Below, in pieces: positions 28,315-40,305 of a stretch of 64,000 nt of DNA. The translations under genes and the position numbers were made by a program. The notes under the pieces are model-generated. The model searched no databases, was not told where the DNA came from, and worked only from the letters and a program-made list of their open reading frames with translations. Source of the stretch: Pectobacterium sp. CFBP8739 (GTDB lineage Bacteria; Pseudomonadota; Gammaproteobacteria; Enterobacterales; Enterobacteriaceae); assembly GCF_013449375.1 (NCBI RefSeq), contig NZ_JACDRR010000006.1, forward strand, positions 255,086 through 319,085, read 5' to 3'. The stretch's first letter is position 1; every line of letters begins with the position of its first letter.

Positions 28315-28633
28315 AAGATCATCATGTTGCGTTAATGGTGGTCTGATAGTAGAGGCTTAAGTCTGACGAGGCAATGTATAAACCGAAATGAGAACAGTCT
28401 TAGAACCTGCGCATGGGGGCTATTTCATCCCCTAACGTCCATTGGGATAGGTTCTTATAAGGCGGCGCGCGGCGTGTTTGAACGCGAGAAGCCGCTTAGA
28501 AGATGGCTGGTTTGCATAAGAAATGCGCGCTTGTTCGCAGGTGAAAAAGAGTGTGTGCGGTAAGGGTAGTAAGGTGAAGTAAAATGTTATTTACTGACAG
28601 GATAATGAACGCGGTTTTGGTGCTGTGAATGCT
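28315..28633. other. ygiM/ygiF intergenic region with two hairpins
   Basis: 319 bases. AGAACCT (28402-28408) pairs with AGGTTCT (28449-28455) around an inner GGGG/CCCC stem. A second GC-rich hairpin follows, GCGGC...GCCGC (about 28460-28497), with inner GCGT/ACGC pairing. No coding potential was recognised. May be a structured RNA, a palindromic repeat, or regulatory sequence for ygiF. Confidence 0.45.
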
Positions 28634-29971
28634 ATGAGTGAAGAAATTGAACTGAAGTTTATTGTTCATCCCGACAGCGTTGAATCGCTGCTGACGCAAC
28701 TGGCTGCATGGGACAGCGATTACAGTCAGTATGAGCACATGCGTGCTCAGCGTCTGAGCAATACTTATTATGAGACGGCGGATAATTATCTGCGCCGCAA
28801 CGGCATCGGTCTGCGTATTCGTGGCGAGAATGAACGCTATGAAATGACAGCGAAAACCGCCGGTAAGGTGATTGGCGGGTTACATCAACACCCAGAATAT
28901 AACGTTGAGCTAGAGAAAGCCGAGCTGGATCTCAGCCTGTTTCCTGCGGAAGTCTGGCCGGAAGCGTGCGAGGTTGAAGTGCTGCAATCGTCGCTCAAGC
29001 CGCTGTTTAGCACAGATTTTACGCGTGAAAAGTGGGTGTTTACTTACTATCAAAGTGTGATTGAAGTGGCGTTAGATCGTGGAGAAATTCGTGCTGGCGA
29101 CCTGAGTGAGCCGCTGTGCGAGCTGGAGATGGAACTTAAGATTGGTCAGACTACCCACCTGCTGGAACTGGCAAAGGAAATCGCAGCGTTTGGTGGTATG
29201 CGGCAGGGTAGCCTGAGTAAGGCGGCTCGTGGATACCATCTGGCTAAAGGTAATCCCGTTCGTGAATGTCTGCCTCTTAATCGATTAGTTGTCGATCCAA
29301 AAACCACTATCGATCAGGCTATCCGTGCGGCGCTGGAACTGGGGTTGAGTCACTGGCAATACCACGAAGAGCTGTGGGTAAGAGGAAATGCCTCTGCCCG
29401 TGAAGCCCTGCCAGAAGCCAGCGCGTTAATGCGCGAAATGTTGGTACTGGTAGGCGGCGTCGTGCTACGCAAAGTCACCACGCTTTTTCGTTCGGCTCTC
29501 GCTACTTTGGAATCCCGGTTACAAAGCGCCAGCGGCGCAGACGTCTGTTACAGCACTGACTACCTGCAAAGTAAGTTGGTACTGACTTCCTGGCTGATTG
29601 AGTCTGGCTGGCGTGACCATATGGATAATAAAGATCGCATTAAGCTACAGGGTTCGTTCAAACGTTTTGCTGACATCATGCTAAGCCGTAGCTCTGCCGA
29701 GCTGAAAAGCGCTTTTGCTTCTAAATTGACGGAGACGCAGTACGAACAGCAAATCCCTCGCCTGCAACGTAGTCTCTGCGCTTTCCTTCTCTTGTCCGGC
29801 GCGTATCCGTCGGAACAGGTGGAGGCCTACATTGAACACTGGCGGATCTTACTCCAGGAAATTGAGCGGCTTGCTGCCGGAAAGGCGCCTTCCGTGTATC
29901 TCGAAGCCTACCGTAAAGAGGCGCTGGCCTTGTCTCCGTTCTGGCTACATAGCGGCGGACAGTCACAGTAA
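28634..29971 (+). CDS. ygiF: Inorganic triphosphatase YgiF (CYTH and CHAD domains)
   Basis: Hydrolyses inorganic tripolyphosphate (445 residues). The N-terminal CYTH domain begins with the signature EIELKF and has the basic/acidic tunnel strands GLRIRGENERYEMTAK and LCELEMELK; the C-terminal CHAD domain (about 215-430) is helical with conserved histidine/arginine positions and probably binds polyphosphate. ATG 28634 (MSEEIELKF) matches the E. coli N terminus and is preferred over GTG 28625. First gene of the ygiF-glnE-hldE series, 52 bases before glnE. Confidence 0.95.
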   Translation: MSEEIELKFIVHPDSVESLLTQLAAWDSDYSQYEHMRAQRLSNTYYETADNYLRRNGIGLRIRGENERYEMTAKTAGKVIGGLHQHPEYNVELEKAELDLSLFPAEVWPEACEVEVLQSSLKPLFSTDFTREKWVFTYYQSVIEVALDRGEIRAGDLSEPLCELEMELKIGQTTHLLELAKEIAAFGGMRQGSLSKAARGYHLAKGNPVRECLPLNRLVVDPKTTIDQAIRAALELGLSHWQYHEELWVRGNASAREALPEASALMREMLVLVGGVVLRKVTTLFRSALATLESRLQSASGADVCYSTDYLQSKLVLTSWLIESGWRDHMDNKDRIKLQGSFKRFADIMLSRSSAELKSAFASKLTETQYEQQIPRLQRSLCAFLLLSGAYPSEQVEAYIEHWRILLQEIERLAAGKAPSVYLEAYRKEALALSPFWLHSGGQSQ

Positions 29972-30023
29972 CCGTTAACTGCCGCTTGTCAGTGAGGATA
30001 GGCGGCGCATCAAGGGAACCCCC

Positions 30024-32879
30024 ATGCCGATACTTCCTTTGCCTGCTTTACCTGTGCTTCTGACGGAACACTCTCAGCGTGCGCTCTCGCGTTTACGGGA
30101 AGCCGCACCTGATGAACCGATAACAGACAGCGACGCTGCTGCTTTGGCATTGAGCGATTTTGTCAGCGATGCGCTTGCGCTGCATCCTGACTGGTGGCAA
30201 AGGATTCATCAGCAACCGCCGCAGCCCGAAGAGTGGCAGCACTACGCCGACTGGTTAAGTAACGCCTTGGCTGATGTTAACGATGAAAATGCGTTAATGG
30301 CGGCATTGCGTCGATTTCGTCGCCATATGCTGGCGCGAATTGCGTGGTCGCAGGTGCTGCAAACCAGTACCACGGAACACACGTTGCGTCAGTTGAGCGA
30401 ACTGGCCGAGGTAGTGATTGTGGCGGCCAGAAGCTGGCTATATCAGGCCTGTTGTCGCGAGTGGGGTACACCTTGCAATGCGCAGGGCGTGGCGCAGCCT
30501 CTGCTGATTCTTGGCATGGGAAAATTGGGTGGGGGGGAACTTAACTTCTCTTCGGATATCGATCTGATCTTCGTCTATCCCGAAAATGGTCATACACAAG
30601 GCGGGCGGCGCGAGCTGGATAACGCACAGTTCTTCACGCGTCTGGGACAGCGACTCATTAAGGTGCTGGATCAGCCGACCGTCGATGGTTTTGTTTACCG
30701 CGTGGATATGCGGCTACGCCCTTTTGGCGACAGCGGACCGCTGGTGCTCAGCTTTGCGGCCATGGAGGATTATTATCAGGAGCAAGGCCGCGACTGGGAA
30801 CGCTATGCGATGGTCAAAGCGCGCCTGATGGGCGGAATGGACGATGCTTACAGTCAGGAACTGCGTAGCACGCTGAAGCCCTTCGTCTTCCGTCGCTATA
30901 TTGATTTCAGCGTGATCCAGTCGCTGCGAAATATGAAGAGCATGATTGCCCGCGAGGTTCGTCGTCGGGATCTGCGCAACAACATCAAACTGGGTGCTGG
31001 TGGGATTCGTGAAATCGAATTTATTACGCAGGTTTTCCAACTGATTCGCGGCGGACGTGAACCGGGATTACAAGGGCGCTCTCTGCTACCTACGCTCGAG
31101 CATGTAGGGGCGCTGGGGTTATTAACGCCGCAACAGGTGCTCGATCTCAGCACGTCTTACCTGTTTCTGCGCCGCTTGGAGAACCTGCTGCAGGCCATTG
31201 CCGATGAGCAGACGCAAACGCTGCCGGCTGATGAACTGAACCAGCAGCGTCTGGCATGGGGAATGGGATTCGACAGTTGGGACACGCTGCAATCCATGCT
31301 GGAACAGCATATGCAGGCGGTGCGCCACGTATTTGACGATCTGATTGGCGATGATGCGCCGGACAATAATGATATCCCCGAACATAGCAGCTATAGCAGC
31401 CTATGGCAGGATACGCTGGATGACGGTGAACTGGCTCCGCTGACGCCGCATCTTACGGAAACCGTGCGTGAGAAGCTGATGCGGACGATTGTGGAATTCC
31501 GCCACGATGTGGCGAAACGCACAATTGGGCCACGCGGGCGGGATGTGCTGGATCAGCTCATGCCGTGCTTGTTGGCGGAGGTCTGTGCTCGTCAGGAAGC
31601 CGATAGCGTGCTGTCTCGTTTGACGCCGTTACTGCTGGGAATCGTCACGCGTACCACCTACCTAGAACTGTTGCTGGAGTCCCGTTCTGCGCTCGGTCAA
31701 CTGATTCGCCTGTGTGCGGCTTCGCCGATGGTGGCCAGCCAACTGGCGCGTTATCCCCTTCTGCTGGATGAATTGCTCGATGCGTCAACGCTGTATCAAC
31801 CGACGGCACCGAGCGCGTATGCCGATGAGCTACGTCAGTATTTGATGCGCGTACCTGAGGATGATGAAGAACAGCAACTGGAAGCGGTTCGCCAGTTTAA
31901 ACAGTCGCAGCAACTGCGCATCGCCGCAGGGGATATCGGCGGTGTACTGCCCGTGATGAAAGTGAGCGATCACTTAACGTATTTGGCGGAAGCGATTATC
32001 GCGGCCGTGGTTCAGCAGGCGTGGGGACAGATGGTGGCGCGCTACGGTCAGCCGTCTCATTTGCAGCATCGTGAAGGCCGTGGGTTTGCGGTTATTGCCT
32101 ATGGCAAACTCGGTGGTTGGGAGCTGGGATACAGCTCCGATCTGGATTTGGTATTCTTGCTGGATTGTCCATCGGACGTGATGACGGATGGCGAGCGCAG
32201 TATTGATGGCCGCCAGTTCTACCTACGTCTCGCACAGCGTGTAATGCACCTGTTTAGCACCCGGACGTCATCAGGCATTTTGTATGAAGTGGATGCCCGT
32301 CTGCGGCCATCGGGCGCGGCGGGTATGCTGGTGAGTACGGTAGAAGCCTTTGATGAGTATCAGCGTAATGAAGCGTGGACGTGGGAGCATCAGGCGCTGG
32401 TGCGTGCGCGCATGGTGTACGGTGAAAGCGGCGTTCAGCAGACCTTTGAGTCTATTCGCCGCGGCATTCTGTGCGCAGAGCGTGATGCTGATACCCTGCG
32501 GACTGAAGTGCGAGAAATGCGGGAAAAAATGCGTCAGCATCTGGCGAACAAAGATAAAGCGCTCTTTGATATCAAAACGGATGCGGGCGGCATTACAGAT
32601 ATTGAATTTATTGCCCAGTATCTGGTGCTGCGTTATGCCGCTCAGGAACCGCGTTTGACCCGCTGGTCAGACAATGTGCGCATTCTGGAACTGATGGCGC
32701 AGTATGGTGTGATGGAAGAGAGCGAAGCCAATGCGCTCAAGCTAGCCTACGTCACTATGCGCAACGAGCTGCACCATCTGGCTTTGCAAGAACTGTCCGG
32801 CCGGGTCAGCAAGGATCGGTTTATTGCGGAACGCGAACAGGTGCTGGTGAGTTGGAATAAGTGGTTAGTGGGAGCCTAA
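30024..32879 (+). CDS. glnE: Bifunctional glutamine synthetase adenylyltransferase/deadenylase GlnE
   Basis: Controls glutamine synthetase by adding or phosphorolytically removing AMP, responding to PII and glutamine (951 residues). Two nucleotidyltransferase domains are visible with their catalytic motifs: [20 protein letters not shown] near residue 165 (deadenylase half) and [20 protein letters not shown] near 691 (adenylylating half), linked by a helical regulatory region. Size matches E. coli GlnE (946). Between ygiF and hldE as in E. coli. Confidence 0.98.
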   Translation: MPILPLPALPVLLTEHSQRALSRLREAAPDEPITDSDAAALALSDFVSDALALHPDWWQRIHQQPPQPEEWQHYADWLSNALADVNDENALMAALRRFRRHMLARIAWSQVLQTSTTEHTLRQLSELAEVVIVAARSWLYQACCREWGTPCNAQGVAQPLLILGMGKLGGGELNFSSDIDLIFVYPENGHTQGGRRELDNAQFFTRLGQRLIKVLDQPTVDGFVYRVDMRLRPFGDSGPLVLSFAAMEDYYQEQGRDWERYAMVKARLMGGMDDAYSQELRSTLKPFVFRRYIDFSVIQSLRNMKSMIAREVRRRDLRNNIKLGAGGIREIEFITQVFQLIRGGREPGLQGRSLLPTLEHVGALGLLTPQQVLDLSTSYLFLRRLENLLQAIADEQTQTLPADELNQQRLAWGMGFDSWDTLQSMLEQHMQAVRHVFDDLIGDDAPDNNDIPEHSSYSSLWQDTLDDGELAPLTPHLTETVREKLMRTIVEFRHDVAKRTIGPRGRDVLDQLMPCLLAEVCARQEADSVLSRLTPLLLGIVTRTTYLELLLESRSALGQLIRLCAASPMVASQLARYPLLLDELLDASTLYQPTAPSAYADELRQYLMRVPEDDEEQQLEAVRQFKQSQQLRIAAGDIGGVLPVMKVSDHLTYLAEAIIAAVVQQAWGQMVARYGQPSHLQHREGRGFAVIAYGKLGGWELGYSSDLDLVFLLDCPSDVMTDGERSIDGRQFYLRLAQRVMHLFSTRTSSGILYEVDARLRPSGAAGMLVSTVEAFDEYQRNEAWTWEHQALVRARMVYGESGVQQTFESIRRGILCAERDADTLRTEVREMREKMRQHLANKDKALFDIKTDAGGITDIEFIAQYLVLRYAAQEPRLTRWSDNVRILELMAQYGVMEESEANALKLAYVTMRNELHHLALQELSGRVSKDRFIAEREQVLVSWNKWLVGA

Positions 32880-33010
32880 GTTTCCCCTTGACTATATGAT
32901 GATGGGTTATGCGGCCACATGCTCAGCAAAGAGCCGCGCAGCAGTGGCGTGTATGATACGAGCCTATGATATTATTACGCGCATTATGCGAAATAAGCTT
33001 GGAGTAGAGG

Positions 33011-34447
33011 ATGAAAGTGACGCTGCCTGATTTCCGTCAAGCGGGTGTATTAGTGGTCGGTGATGTCATGCTGGATCGTTACTGGTATGGGCCGACCAGC
33101 CGAATTTCACCAGAGGCACCCGTACCTGTGGTCAAGGTGGATACGATCGAAGAGCGCCCAGGCGGCGCGGCGAACGTCGCCATGAACATCGCTGCGCTGG
33201 GAGCAGGATCGCGGCTGGTGGGGCTAACGGGTATTGATGATGCTGCACGTGCACTGAATGCCAAGCTTGGCGAAGTGAATGTGAAGTGCGACTTTGTCTC
33301 GGTTCCTACGCACCCGACGATTACCAAATTGCGTGTGCTGTCGCGTAATCAGCAGTTGATCCGACTGGACTTTGAGGAAGGCTTTGAAGGTATTGATCCT
33401 CAGCCGATCATTGAGCGTATTCAACTGGCACTGCCAAAAATTGGCGCACTGGTGCTGTCCGACTATGCAAAAGGCGCATTAGCACATGTGCAAACTATGA
33501 TCCAGACGGCAAAAGCGGCGGGTGTTCCGGTGCTGATCGACCCGAAAGGCACGGATTTTTCCCGCTACCGTGGCGCGACATTACTGACGCCGAACCTGTC
33601 TGAGTTTGAAGCGGTCGCAGGGCGTTGCAAAACGGAAGAAGAGCTGGTTGAGCGCGGCATGCAACTGGTGGCCGATTACGACCTGTCCGCGTTGCTGATT
33701 ACCCGTTCCGAGCAAGGGATGACGCTGCTACAGCCAGGCAAGGCACCGCTGCATTTGCCAACGCAGGCACAGGAAGTGTATGACGTGACCGGTGCGGGTG
33801 ATACCGTCATTGGCGTGTTGGCCGCTGCGCTGGCGGCAGGTAACCCGCTGGAAGAAGCCTGTTTCCTAGCGAATGCCGCCGCAGGCGTCGTCGTCGGCAA
33901 GCTGGGGACGTCCACGGTCACGCCGATTGAGCTGGAAAATGCTATCCGCGGCCGTGCCGACACCGGATTTGGCGTGATGACAGAAGAACAGCTGAAAAAT
34001 GCCGTTGAACTGGCGCGCCAGCGTGGCGAAAAGATTGTGATGACCAACGGCTGCTTCGATATTCTGCACGCCGGACATGTGTCTTACCTGGCAAATGCCC
34101 GCAAACTTGGCGACCGGTTAATCGTTGCAGTCAACAGCGATGCCTCAACCAAACGCCTGAAAGGGCCGACTCGCCCCGTCAACCCGCTGCCGCAGCGGAT
34201 GATCGTGCTGGGCGCGCTGGAAGCCGTCGACTGGGTTGTACCGTTTGAAGAAGATACGCCGCAGCGCTTGATTGCCAGCATTCTGCCGGACATTCTGGTG
34301 AAAGGCGGAGATTACCAGCCACATGAAATCGCTGGTAGCGAAGAGGTCTGGGCTAACGGTGGTGAAGTGAAAGTCCTGAACTTTGAGGACGGCTGTTCCA
34401 CGACGAACATCATCAACACGATTAAAGCTAACACGTCTCAATCTTAA
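33011..34447 (+). CDS. hldE: Bifunctional heptose kinase/adenylyltransferase HldE
   Basis: Makes ADP-D-glycero-beta-D-manno-heptose for the lipopolysaccharide inner core (478 residues). N-terminal ribokinase-like domain (about 1-318) with [16 protein letters not shown] and the catalytic [12 protein letters not shown]-terminal cytidylyltransferase-like domain (about 340-478) with [16 protein letters not shown] (HxGH motif) and [14 protein letters not shown] follows GGAGTAGAGG. A gap of 131 bases from glnE with a possible promoter suggests partly independent expression. Confidence 0.98.
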   Translation: MKVTLPDFRQAGVLVVGDVMLDRYWYGPTSRISPEAPVPVVKVDTIEERPGGAANVAMNIAALGAGSRLVGLTGIDDAARALNAKLGEVNVKCDFVSVPTHPTITKLRVLSRNQQLIRLDFEEGFEGIDPQPIIERIQLALPKIGALVLSDYAKGALAHVQTMIQTAKAAGVPVLIDPKGTDFSRYRGATLLTPNLSEFEAVAGRCKTEEELVERGMQLVADYDLSALLITRSEQGMTLLQPGKAPLHLPTQAQEVYDVTGAGDTVIGVLAAALAAGNPLEEACFLANAAAGVVVGKLGTSTVTPIELENAIRGRADTGFGVMTEEQLKNAVELARQRGEKIVMTNGCFDILHAGHVSYLANARKLGDRLIVAVNSDASTKRLKGPTRPVNPLPQRMIVLGALEAVDWVVPFEEDTPQRLIASILPDILVKGGDYQPHEIAGSEEVWANGGEVKVLNFEDGCSTTNIINTIKANTSQS

Positions 34448-34456
34448 AAAATAAAA

Positions 34457-36637
<2,181 letters not shown>

Positions 36638-36640
36638 GCG

Positions 36641-36862
36641 GTGGAAAAAGAAGACCTGATAGACATTGCCACGATGCAGATGCCGTTTGGTAAATACAAA
36701 GGGCGAGTGCTGATCGATTTACCGGAAGAATACCTGCTGTGGTTCTTCCGCAAGGATGAATTTCCTAAAGGTCGCTTAGGTGAATTGATGCAGACTACGC
36801 TGGCAATCAAGATAGAGGGTCTACAAGGTTTGGTAACACCGCTGAAGCGGCCTCGTCCCTGA
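36641..36862 (+). CDS. ypeB: DUF3820 family protein YpeB
   Basis: Small protein of 73 residues with the DUF3820 pattern MPFGKYKGRVLIDLPEEYL and WFFRKDEFPKGRLGE. In E. coli the homologous ypeB follows ligA, and the same 3-base gap here indicates an operon. The fold resembles the putative quorum-sensing-regulated/exonuclease-associated DUF3820 family; function unknown. Starts with GTG after GGAGAG within the ligA end. A terminator follows. Confidence 0.88.
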   Translation: MEKEDLIDIATMQMPFGKYKGRVLIDLPEEYLLWFFRKDEFPKGRLGELMQTTLAIKIEGLQGLVTPLKRPRP

Positions 36863-36892
36863 TTATCATTTCCTGTCGTAACCTCTGACGAA

Positions 36893-36921
36893 AAAAGGTC
36901 GCTTCAATCAAGCGGCCTTTT
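36893..36921 (+). terminator. Terminator of ligA-ypeB
   Basis: AAAAGGTCGCTT / AAGCGGCCTTTT with a 5-nt loop; a 12-bp stem with one G-U position, ending in a T-run. It lies 31 bases past ypeB, facing the leftward FlxA-like gene. Confidence 0.85.
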
Positions 36922-36953
36922 ACTTCTACTGGCTACTCTATCCCTGATGCAAG

Positions 36954-37316
36954 CTAGACGTAGATATTAATCTGGTTATCTGCTGTCGGGCGGTTAACAC
37001 CTTCTTCTTTAGCGTATTGAGTAGAAGCAGAAGAAGATGAGCCGGACTGTTGTTCTGATTTTTCACTCTGCAAACGGGCAATTTGTGCCTGTAACGCCTG
37101 GATCTGTGCTTGAATGGCCTGTTGTTGCTGTTCGATCAGTTTACGTTCTTCATCGCTTTCTGTGCTGGAAGCAGACTCGGTCAGTTTACTCACCTGTTTG
37201 GTCAGTGCTTGAACCTGTTTAGTTAGCTGCGCAATCTGTTGTTCTGTCGTGTTGCTACTTTTACTACTGCTTGCTGTTGTTGTCGATACGCTGATACCGC
37301 TGATGGTGTTTGACAT
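36954..37316 (-). CDS. FlxA-like coiled-coil protein (first copy)
   Basis: Protein of 120 residues, without signal peptide. A Ser/Thr-rich N terminus (about 1-28) is followed by heptad-like coiled coil (about 29-95: QIAQLTKQVQALTKQVSKLT, then Gln-rich QQQQAIQAQIQALQAQIARL) and a tail ending NIYV. It matches the FlxA-like family (PF14282); E. coli flxA is a sigma-28-dependent flagellar-regulon gene of unknown function. The chosen start at 37316 follows AGGAGG; a longer open frame upstream is not used. Related to the neighbouring second copy, with the same layout and the same tail type. A GCCGATAT minus-10-like word lies upstream, but no good minus-35. Confidence 0.8.
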   Translation of the reverse strand: MSNTISGISVSTTTASSSKSSNTTEQQIAQLTKQVQALTKQVSKLTESASSTESDEERKLIEQQQQAIQAQIQALQAQIARLQSEKSEQQSGSSSSASTQYAKEEGVNRPTADNQINIYV

Positions 37317-37429
37317 TTTCCCTCCTGAAAGGATGCCGATATACCCGAGTGATGTGGGGTACAAGCCGTTATATCGGCAATTTAAGCACGTTATCGAAGG
37401 GGATATTGTTGGCAATGAAACATGAAATA

Positions 37430-37480
37430 CTCACTTTCCTGATCGCTCATGTAACAAAATGTATCAGTCAGGAAAGTGAG
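37430..37480 (-). terminator. Strong hairpin between the FlxA-like genes
   Basis: CTCACTTTCCTGA (37430-37442) and TCAGGAAAGTGAG (37468-37480) form a 13-bp perfect stem with further pairing in the loop. It lies 35 bases past the stop of the upstream (second) FlxA-like gene on the minus strand. No T-run, so it may attenuate or stabilise the transcript rather than end it. Confidence 0.6.
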
Positions 37481-37514
37481 AGAAATAGAAAGGGAAATAC
37501 ATCAGACATTGCTG

Positions 37515-37940
37515 TCAGACGTAGATATCAACTCCGTCTTTTTTTTCTTTATTTTCAGTTTTTTGCGATGTTGTTCTTGATGCGGCTTCCATCGCTGTCT
37601 TTTCCGCTTCTTCTTTTTGGATGCGGGCAATTTCGGCATAGAGCGCTTGGATCTGTGCCTGAATCATCTGCTGCTGTTGTTTGATGAGTTTACGTTCGTC
37701 TTCACTTTGTGCATTGGCGGCCGATGCGCCCAGATCTTTTAGTTTCTTGGTCAGCTGTTTGATTTGATGTTGTAATGCGGCAATCTTTTGCTGAGCACCA
37801 CTACTGCCAGCAGGCGCAGACTTACTCTCATTCGTCGACGCAGTCTTACTCTCTGTATTAGATGCAGACTTACTGACCGTAGAGGCTGCCGGTACGTTTG
37901 ATACCGTATTCATGGTAATCCGGCTGATATCATTAGCCAT
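37515..37940 (-). CDS. FlxA-like coiled-coil protein (second copy)
   Basis: Protein of 141 residues built like its neighbour: Ser/Thr/Asn-rich N terminus with repeated SK(T/S)(A/E)S-type words, coiled coil with GAQQKIAALQHQIKQLTKKL and IKQQQQMIQAQIQALYAEIA, and tail VDIYV. FlxA-like family. The ATG at 37940 follows AGGAGG at 5 bases. A near-perfect FliA promoter lies 35-61 bases upstream of the start, so it belongs to the late flagellar genes. Function unknown; a coiled-coil partner of flagellar or chemotaxis proteins is possible. Probably a tandem duplicate of the first copy. Confidence 0.82.
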   Translation of the reverse strand: MANDISRITMNTVSNVPAASTVSKSASNTESKTASTNESKSAPAGSSGAQQKIAALQHQIKQLTKKLKDLGASAANAQSEDERKLIKQQQQMIQAQIQALYAEIARIQKEEAEKTAMEAASRTTSQKTENKEKKDGVDIYV

Positions 37941-37974
37941 CACTTCCTCCTGAAATAAGTCAATTCTCCGATTG

Positions 37975-38001
37975 TTATCGGCTGTGCCACTCTGTTCTTT
38001 A
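37975..38001 (-). promoter_or_regulatory. Sigma-28 (FliA) promoter of the FlxA-like gene
   Basis: Read on the minus strand: TAAAGAAC, 11-bp spacer, GCCGATAA. The minus-10 is identical to the FliA consensus and the minus-35 matches at five of eight positions with exact spacing. Confidence 0.85.
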
Positions 38002-38047
38002 CGAAAAGCTTACAAATGGGTGAGGCTATTGTGTCTTTCTGGCGGGA

Positions 38048-38085
38048 AAAAGGAACTGGCAAGGGCGCTTTCCTGCTCCCTTGCC
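38048..38085 (-). terminator. Terminator of the Aer-like chemoreceptor gene
   Basis: GGCAAGGG / CCCTTGCC with a 12-nt loop; on the minus strand it is followed by AGTTCCTTTTTCCC, 22 bases past the chemoreceptor stop. Confidence 0.75.
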
Positions 38086-38106
38086 GCAACCGAGGGGGGA
38101 CGTCCG

Positions 38107-39642
38107 TTAGCTACCGTATACGTTAATTGCGCTATTCAACCGTCTGGCCTGAAGGTTTAGCCCTTCAGCGGCTTCTGTAGAGTGCGTAACCATCTCAGTA
38201 TTGTGTTGTGTCATCTGTTCTATCTGTGCAATAGAAGTATTGATCAGTCCCAATGCTGCGGTTTGCTCACGCGTTGCGTTACTGATTTCTTTGATCATCG
38301 TGGAGACTTGCAAGACTTCATCAACGATGTCTCTAATGTGTTTGCCTGCGTTTTCTGCCATGGCGCTGCCTTGTTTCACACTTTCAACGTTAGCATCAAT
38401 AAGTGCTTTAATTTCTTTGGCCGCAGAGGCGGAATGTTGTGCCAAATTGCGAACTTCGGCTGCCACTACAGCGAACCCTCTTCCCTGCACGCCAGCACGT
38501 GCTGCTTCAACCGCCGCATTCAGAGCAAGGATGTTAGTCTGGAAGGCAATGCTGTCTATCACGCCAATAATATCCACGATTTTATCGCTGGCACTGGAAA
38601 TAGAATCCATCATGCCGATGGTTTCCTTCATGATGGTTCCACCTTTTAGTGCCGTATTGCTGGCGGCTTCCGCCATGGTCGTGGCCTGTGCTGCGGTTTC
38701 TGCACTTTGCTGTACAGCAACAGTAATTTCTTCAATCGCGGCAGCGGTTTGTTGCAGATTTGCTGATGTTTCTTCTGTGCGCGTATTCAGGTCGACATTG
38801 TTTTCCGCCAGCTTATGGCTGACGTTGGTAATCCCATTTACCTGTGTGCTAACGTCATCAACCAGCGAGTGTAAATTGAGGCTAAACTGGTTAACGGAAC
38901 GTAGCAACAAACCGATTTCGTCTACGCGATTCAGGTGTATATGCTTTGTTTTACGGCCTGAGACTACAAGCTGAGCCTGCTTCAGTATCGTCGCGATTGG
39001 CTGTGCAATTTGCTTTTGTAAAAATTGATCTATGATGATGATGAGTAGTAGCGTCAGTGCCAATAGCCACAGTGGATTCATACCACTGAAAGCAAGTAGT
39101 GTGGGAATGAGCCCCGCCGTCAATACCGCGATGCGTAAGCGCCAGCGGACTGATAACTTTTGCAATAGCGAGAGTGGCGAAAAGAGTCCGGTGCGAACGA
39201 CTAGTCCCTTGTAGAATTTATGGTTGCCCGCCTGTTTTTTCTGCACGGCGCTATACAACGCTTCGGCAGATTTGATCTCTTCGGCGCTGGGCGTGTTACG
39301 TACCGAGATATAGCCTGCGAGATGCTCCTGCTGGTAGACCGGCGTAACGTTGGCGCGAACCCAGTAGTGGTCGCCGTTGTTGCGGCGGTTTTTCACTAAT
39401 CCTGTCCAGCTATCGCCTTGTTTCAACGTAAACCACATGTCGGCATAGGCTTCAACGGGCATGTCAGGGTGACGCACAATATTGTGTGGCTGGTTGATGA
39501 GCTGCTCTTCAGAAAAACCGCTAACCTTAATGAAGGCAGAGTTGGCATAAGTAATGTGGCTGTGAATATTTGTCGTGGACATCAATATGGTGTCCATGTC
39601 TAACAGATACTCCTGCTGTGTAACAGGTGTATTCACTCTCAT
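38107..39642 (-). CDS. Aer-like PAS-domain methyl-accepting chemotaxis protein
   Basis: Chemoreceptor of 511 residues without a periplasmic sensor. The N-terminal PAS domain (about 20-115) has the Aer-type FSEEQLINQPHNIVRHPDMP and TGLVKNRRNNGDHYWVRANV segments that bind FAD in E. coli Aer. A double-pass membrane region follows (about 170-212, LRIAVLTAGLIPTLLAF and NPLWLLALTLLLIIII), then a HAMP-like region and the signalling hairpin with [20 protein letters not shown]. Energy or oxygen taxis is the expected role; FAD binding is inferred, not shown. Lies upstream of the FlxA-like pair on the same strand, a small motility cluster. Confidence 0.92.
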   Translation of the reverse strand: MRVNTPVTQQEYLLDMDTILMSTTNIHSHITYANSAFIKVSGFSEEQLINQPHNIVRHPDMPVEAYADMWFTLKQGDSWTGLVKNRRNNGDHYWVRANVTPVYQQEHLAGYISVRNTPSAEEIKSAEALYSAVQKKQAGNHKFYKGLVVRTGLFSPLSLLQKLSVRWRLRIAVLTAGLIPTLLAFSGMNPLWLLALTLLLIIIIDQFLQKQIAQPIATILKQAQLVVSGRKTKHIHLNRVDEIGLLLRSVNQFSLNLHSLVDDVSTQVNGITNVSHKLAENNVDLNTRTEETSANLQQTAAAIEEITVAVQQSAETAAQATTMAEAASNTALKGGTIMKETIGMMDSISSASDKIVDIIGVIDSIAFQTNILALNAAVEAARAGVQGRGFAVVAAEVRNLAQHSASAAKEIKALIDANVESVKQGSAMAENAGKHIRDIVDEVLQVSTMIKEISNATREQTAALGLINTSIAQIEQMTQHNTEMVTHSTEAAEGLNLQARRLNSAINVYGS

Positions 39643-40305
39643 GAGAAACCCCGGCGTACGTATCCCGTTCAGTTCCCAGGTCCAGCCATACTGACCACTT
39701 TTCTCGTCTCAGCCGTTCTGATTATTACAGAAGCTGATGCGCAGTATTGTGGCCGCGTGGTACATCCCGTGAAATCTGTCAGGCATATTGCTGTGTAAAT
39801 ACTCAAGTTATTCCAATGGGTAGGCTGAAATTTTTTGGGCGCTCACTCATTTATATAAAACAATGCTAAGCATTACTTATGAGTAAGTTATTGACCCTGT
39901 ATTGTGCGTGATGGCAATTTTGTAACGGTGTTTTTGTAACAAATATGTCATCAGAGTTAGCACGCTTTTTCAGCACGCGTAAATTTATGATGGGGACGGT
40001 TACCTGTCAATTGATTCATTTTATTGGCAATAAATAATTGGTAAAAAAATGATTAAGAATAGATGATGAGTAAATAGGGATTATTCTTGAAGGTTTTTTT
40101 GAATCAATGAAATTGACGCTAAGAAGAATGCTTTGTTAATTTTTTTTTATTTTTTCTTTGCGTGAATGAAATTAAATGTTGCTTTGCTGAGGTTTATTCT
40201 TTTAATTATCGTTTTTTTTTCATTTTTATTGATGCTGAATTTATTGTAGATCAAATAATGCCATCCACAGGCCAGATAATGGATCTGGCCTGTGGAGAAC
40301 GATAA
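39643..40305. other. AT-rich intergenic region between Aer-like gene and garD
   Basis: 663 bases. The left part is upstream sequence of the chemoreceptor; no clear sigma-28 promoter was found. Bases 39820-40260 are markedly AT-rich with long T-runs (for example 40138-40157) and no recognisable ORF. The garD terminator lies at 40264-40296. Such AT-rich tracts are typical H-NS targets. Confidence 0.5.
40264..40296 (-). terminator. Hairpin after garD
   Basis: CCACAGGCCAGAT / ATCTGGCCTGTGG, a 13-bp perfect stem (14 with the flanking T-A pair) and a 5-nt loop, 10 bases past the garD stop on the minus strand. Confidence 0.8.

Noticed and set aside
37360-37378. Sigma-28 promoter for the first FlxA-like gene (minus-10-like GCCGATAT)
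   Set aside because: The minus-10 fits but the sequence at the required 11-bp spacing (TCGATAAC) does not resemble TAAAGTTT; also the word is half of a local inverted repeat.
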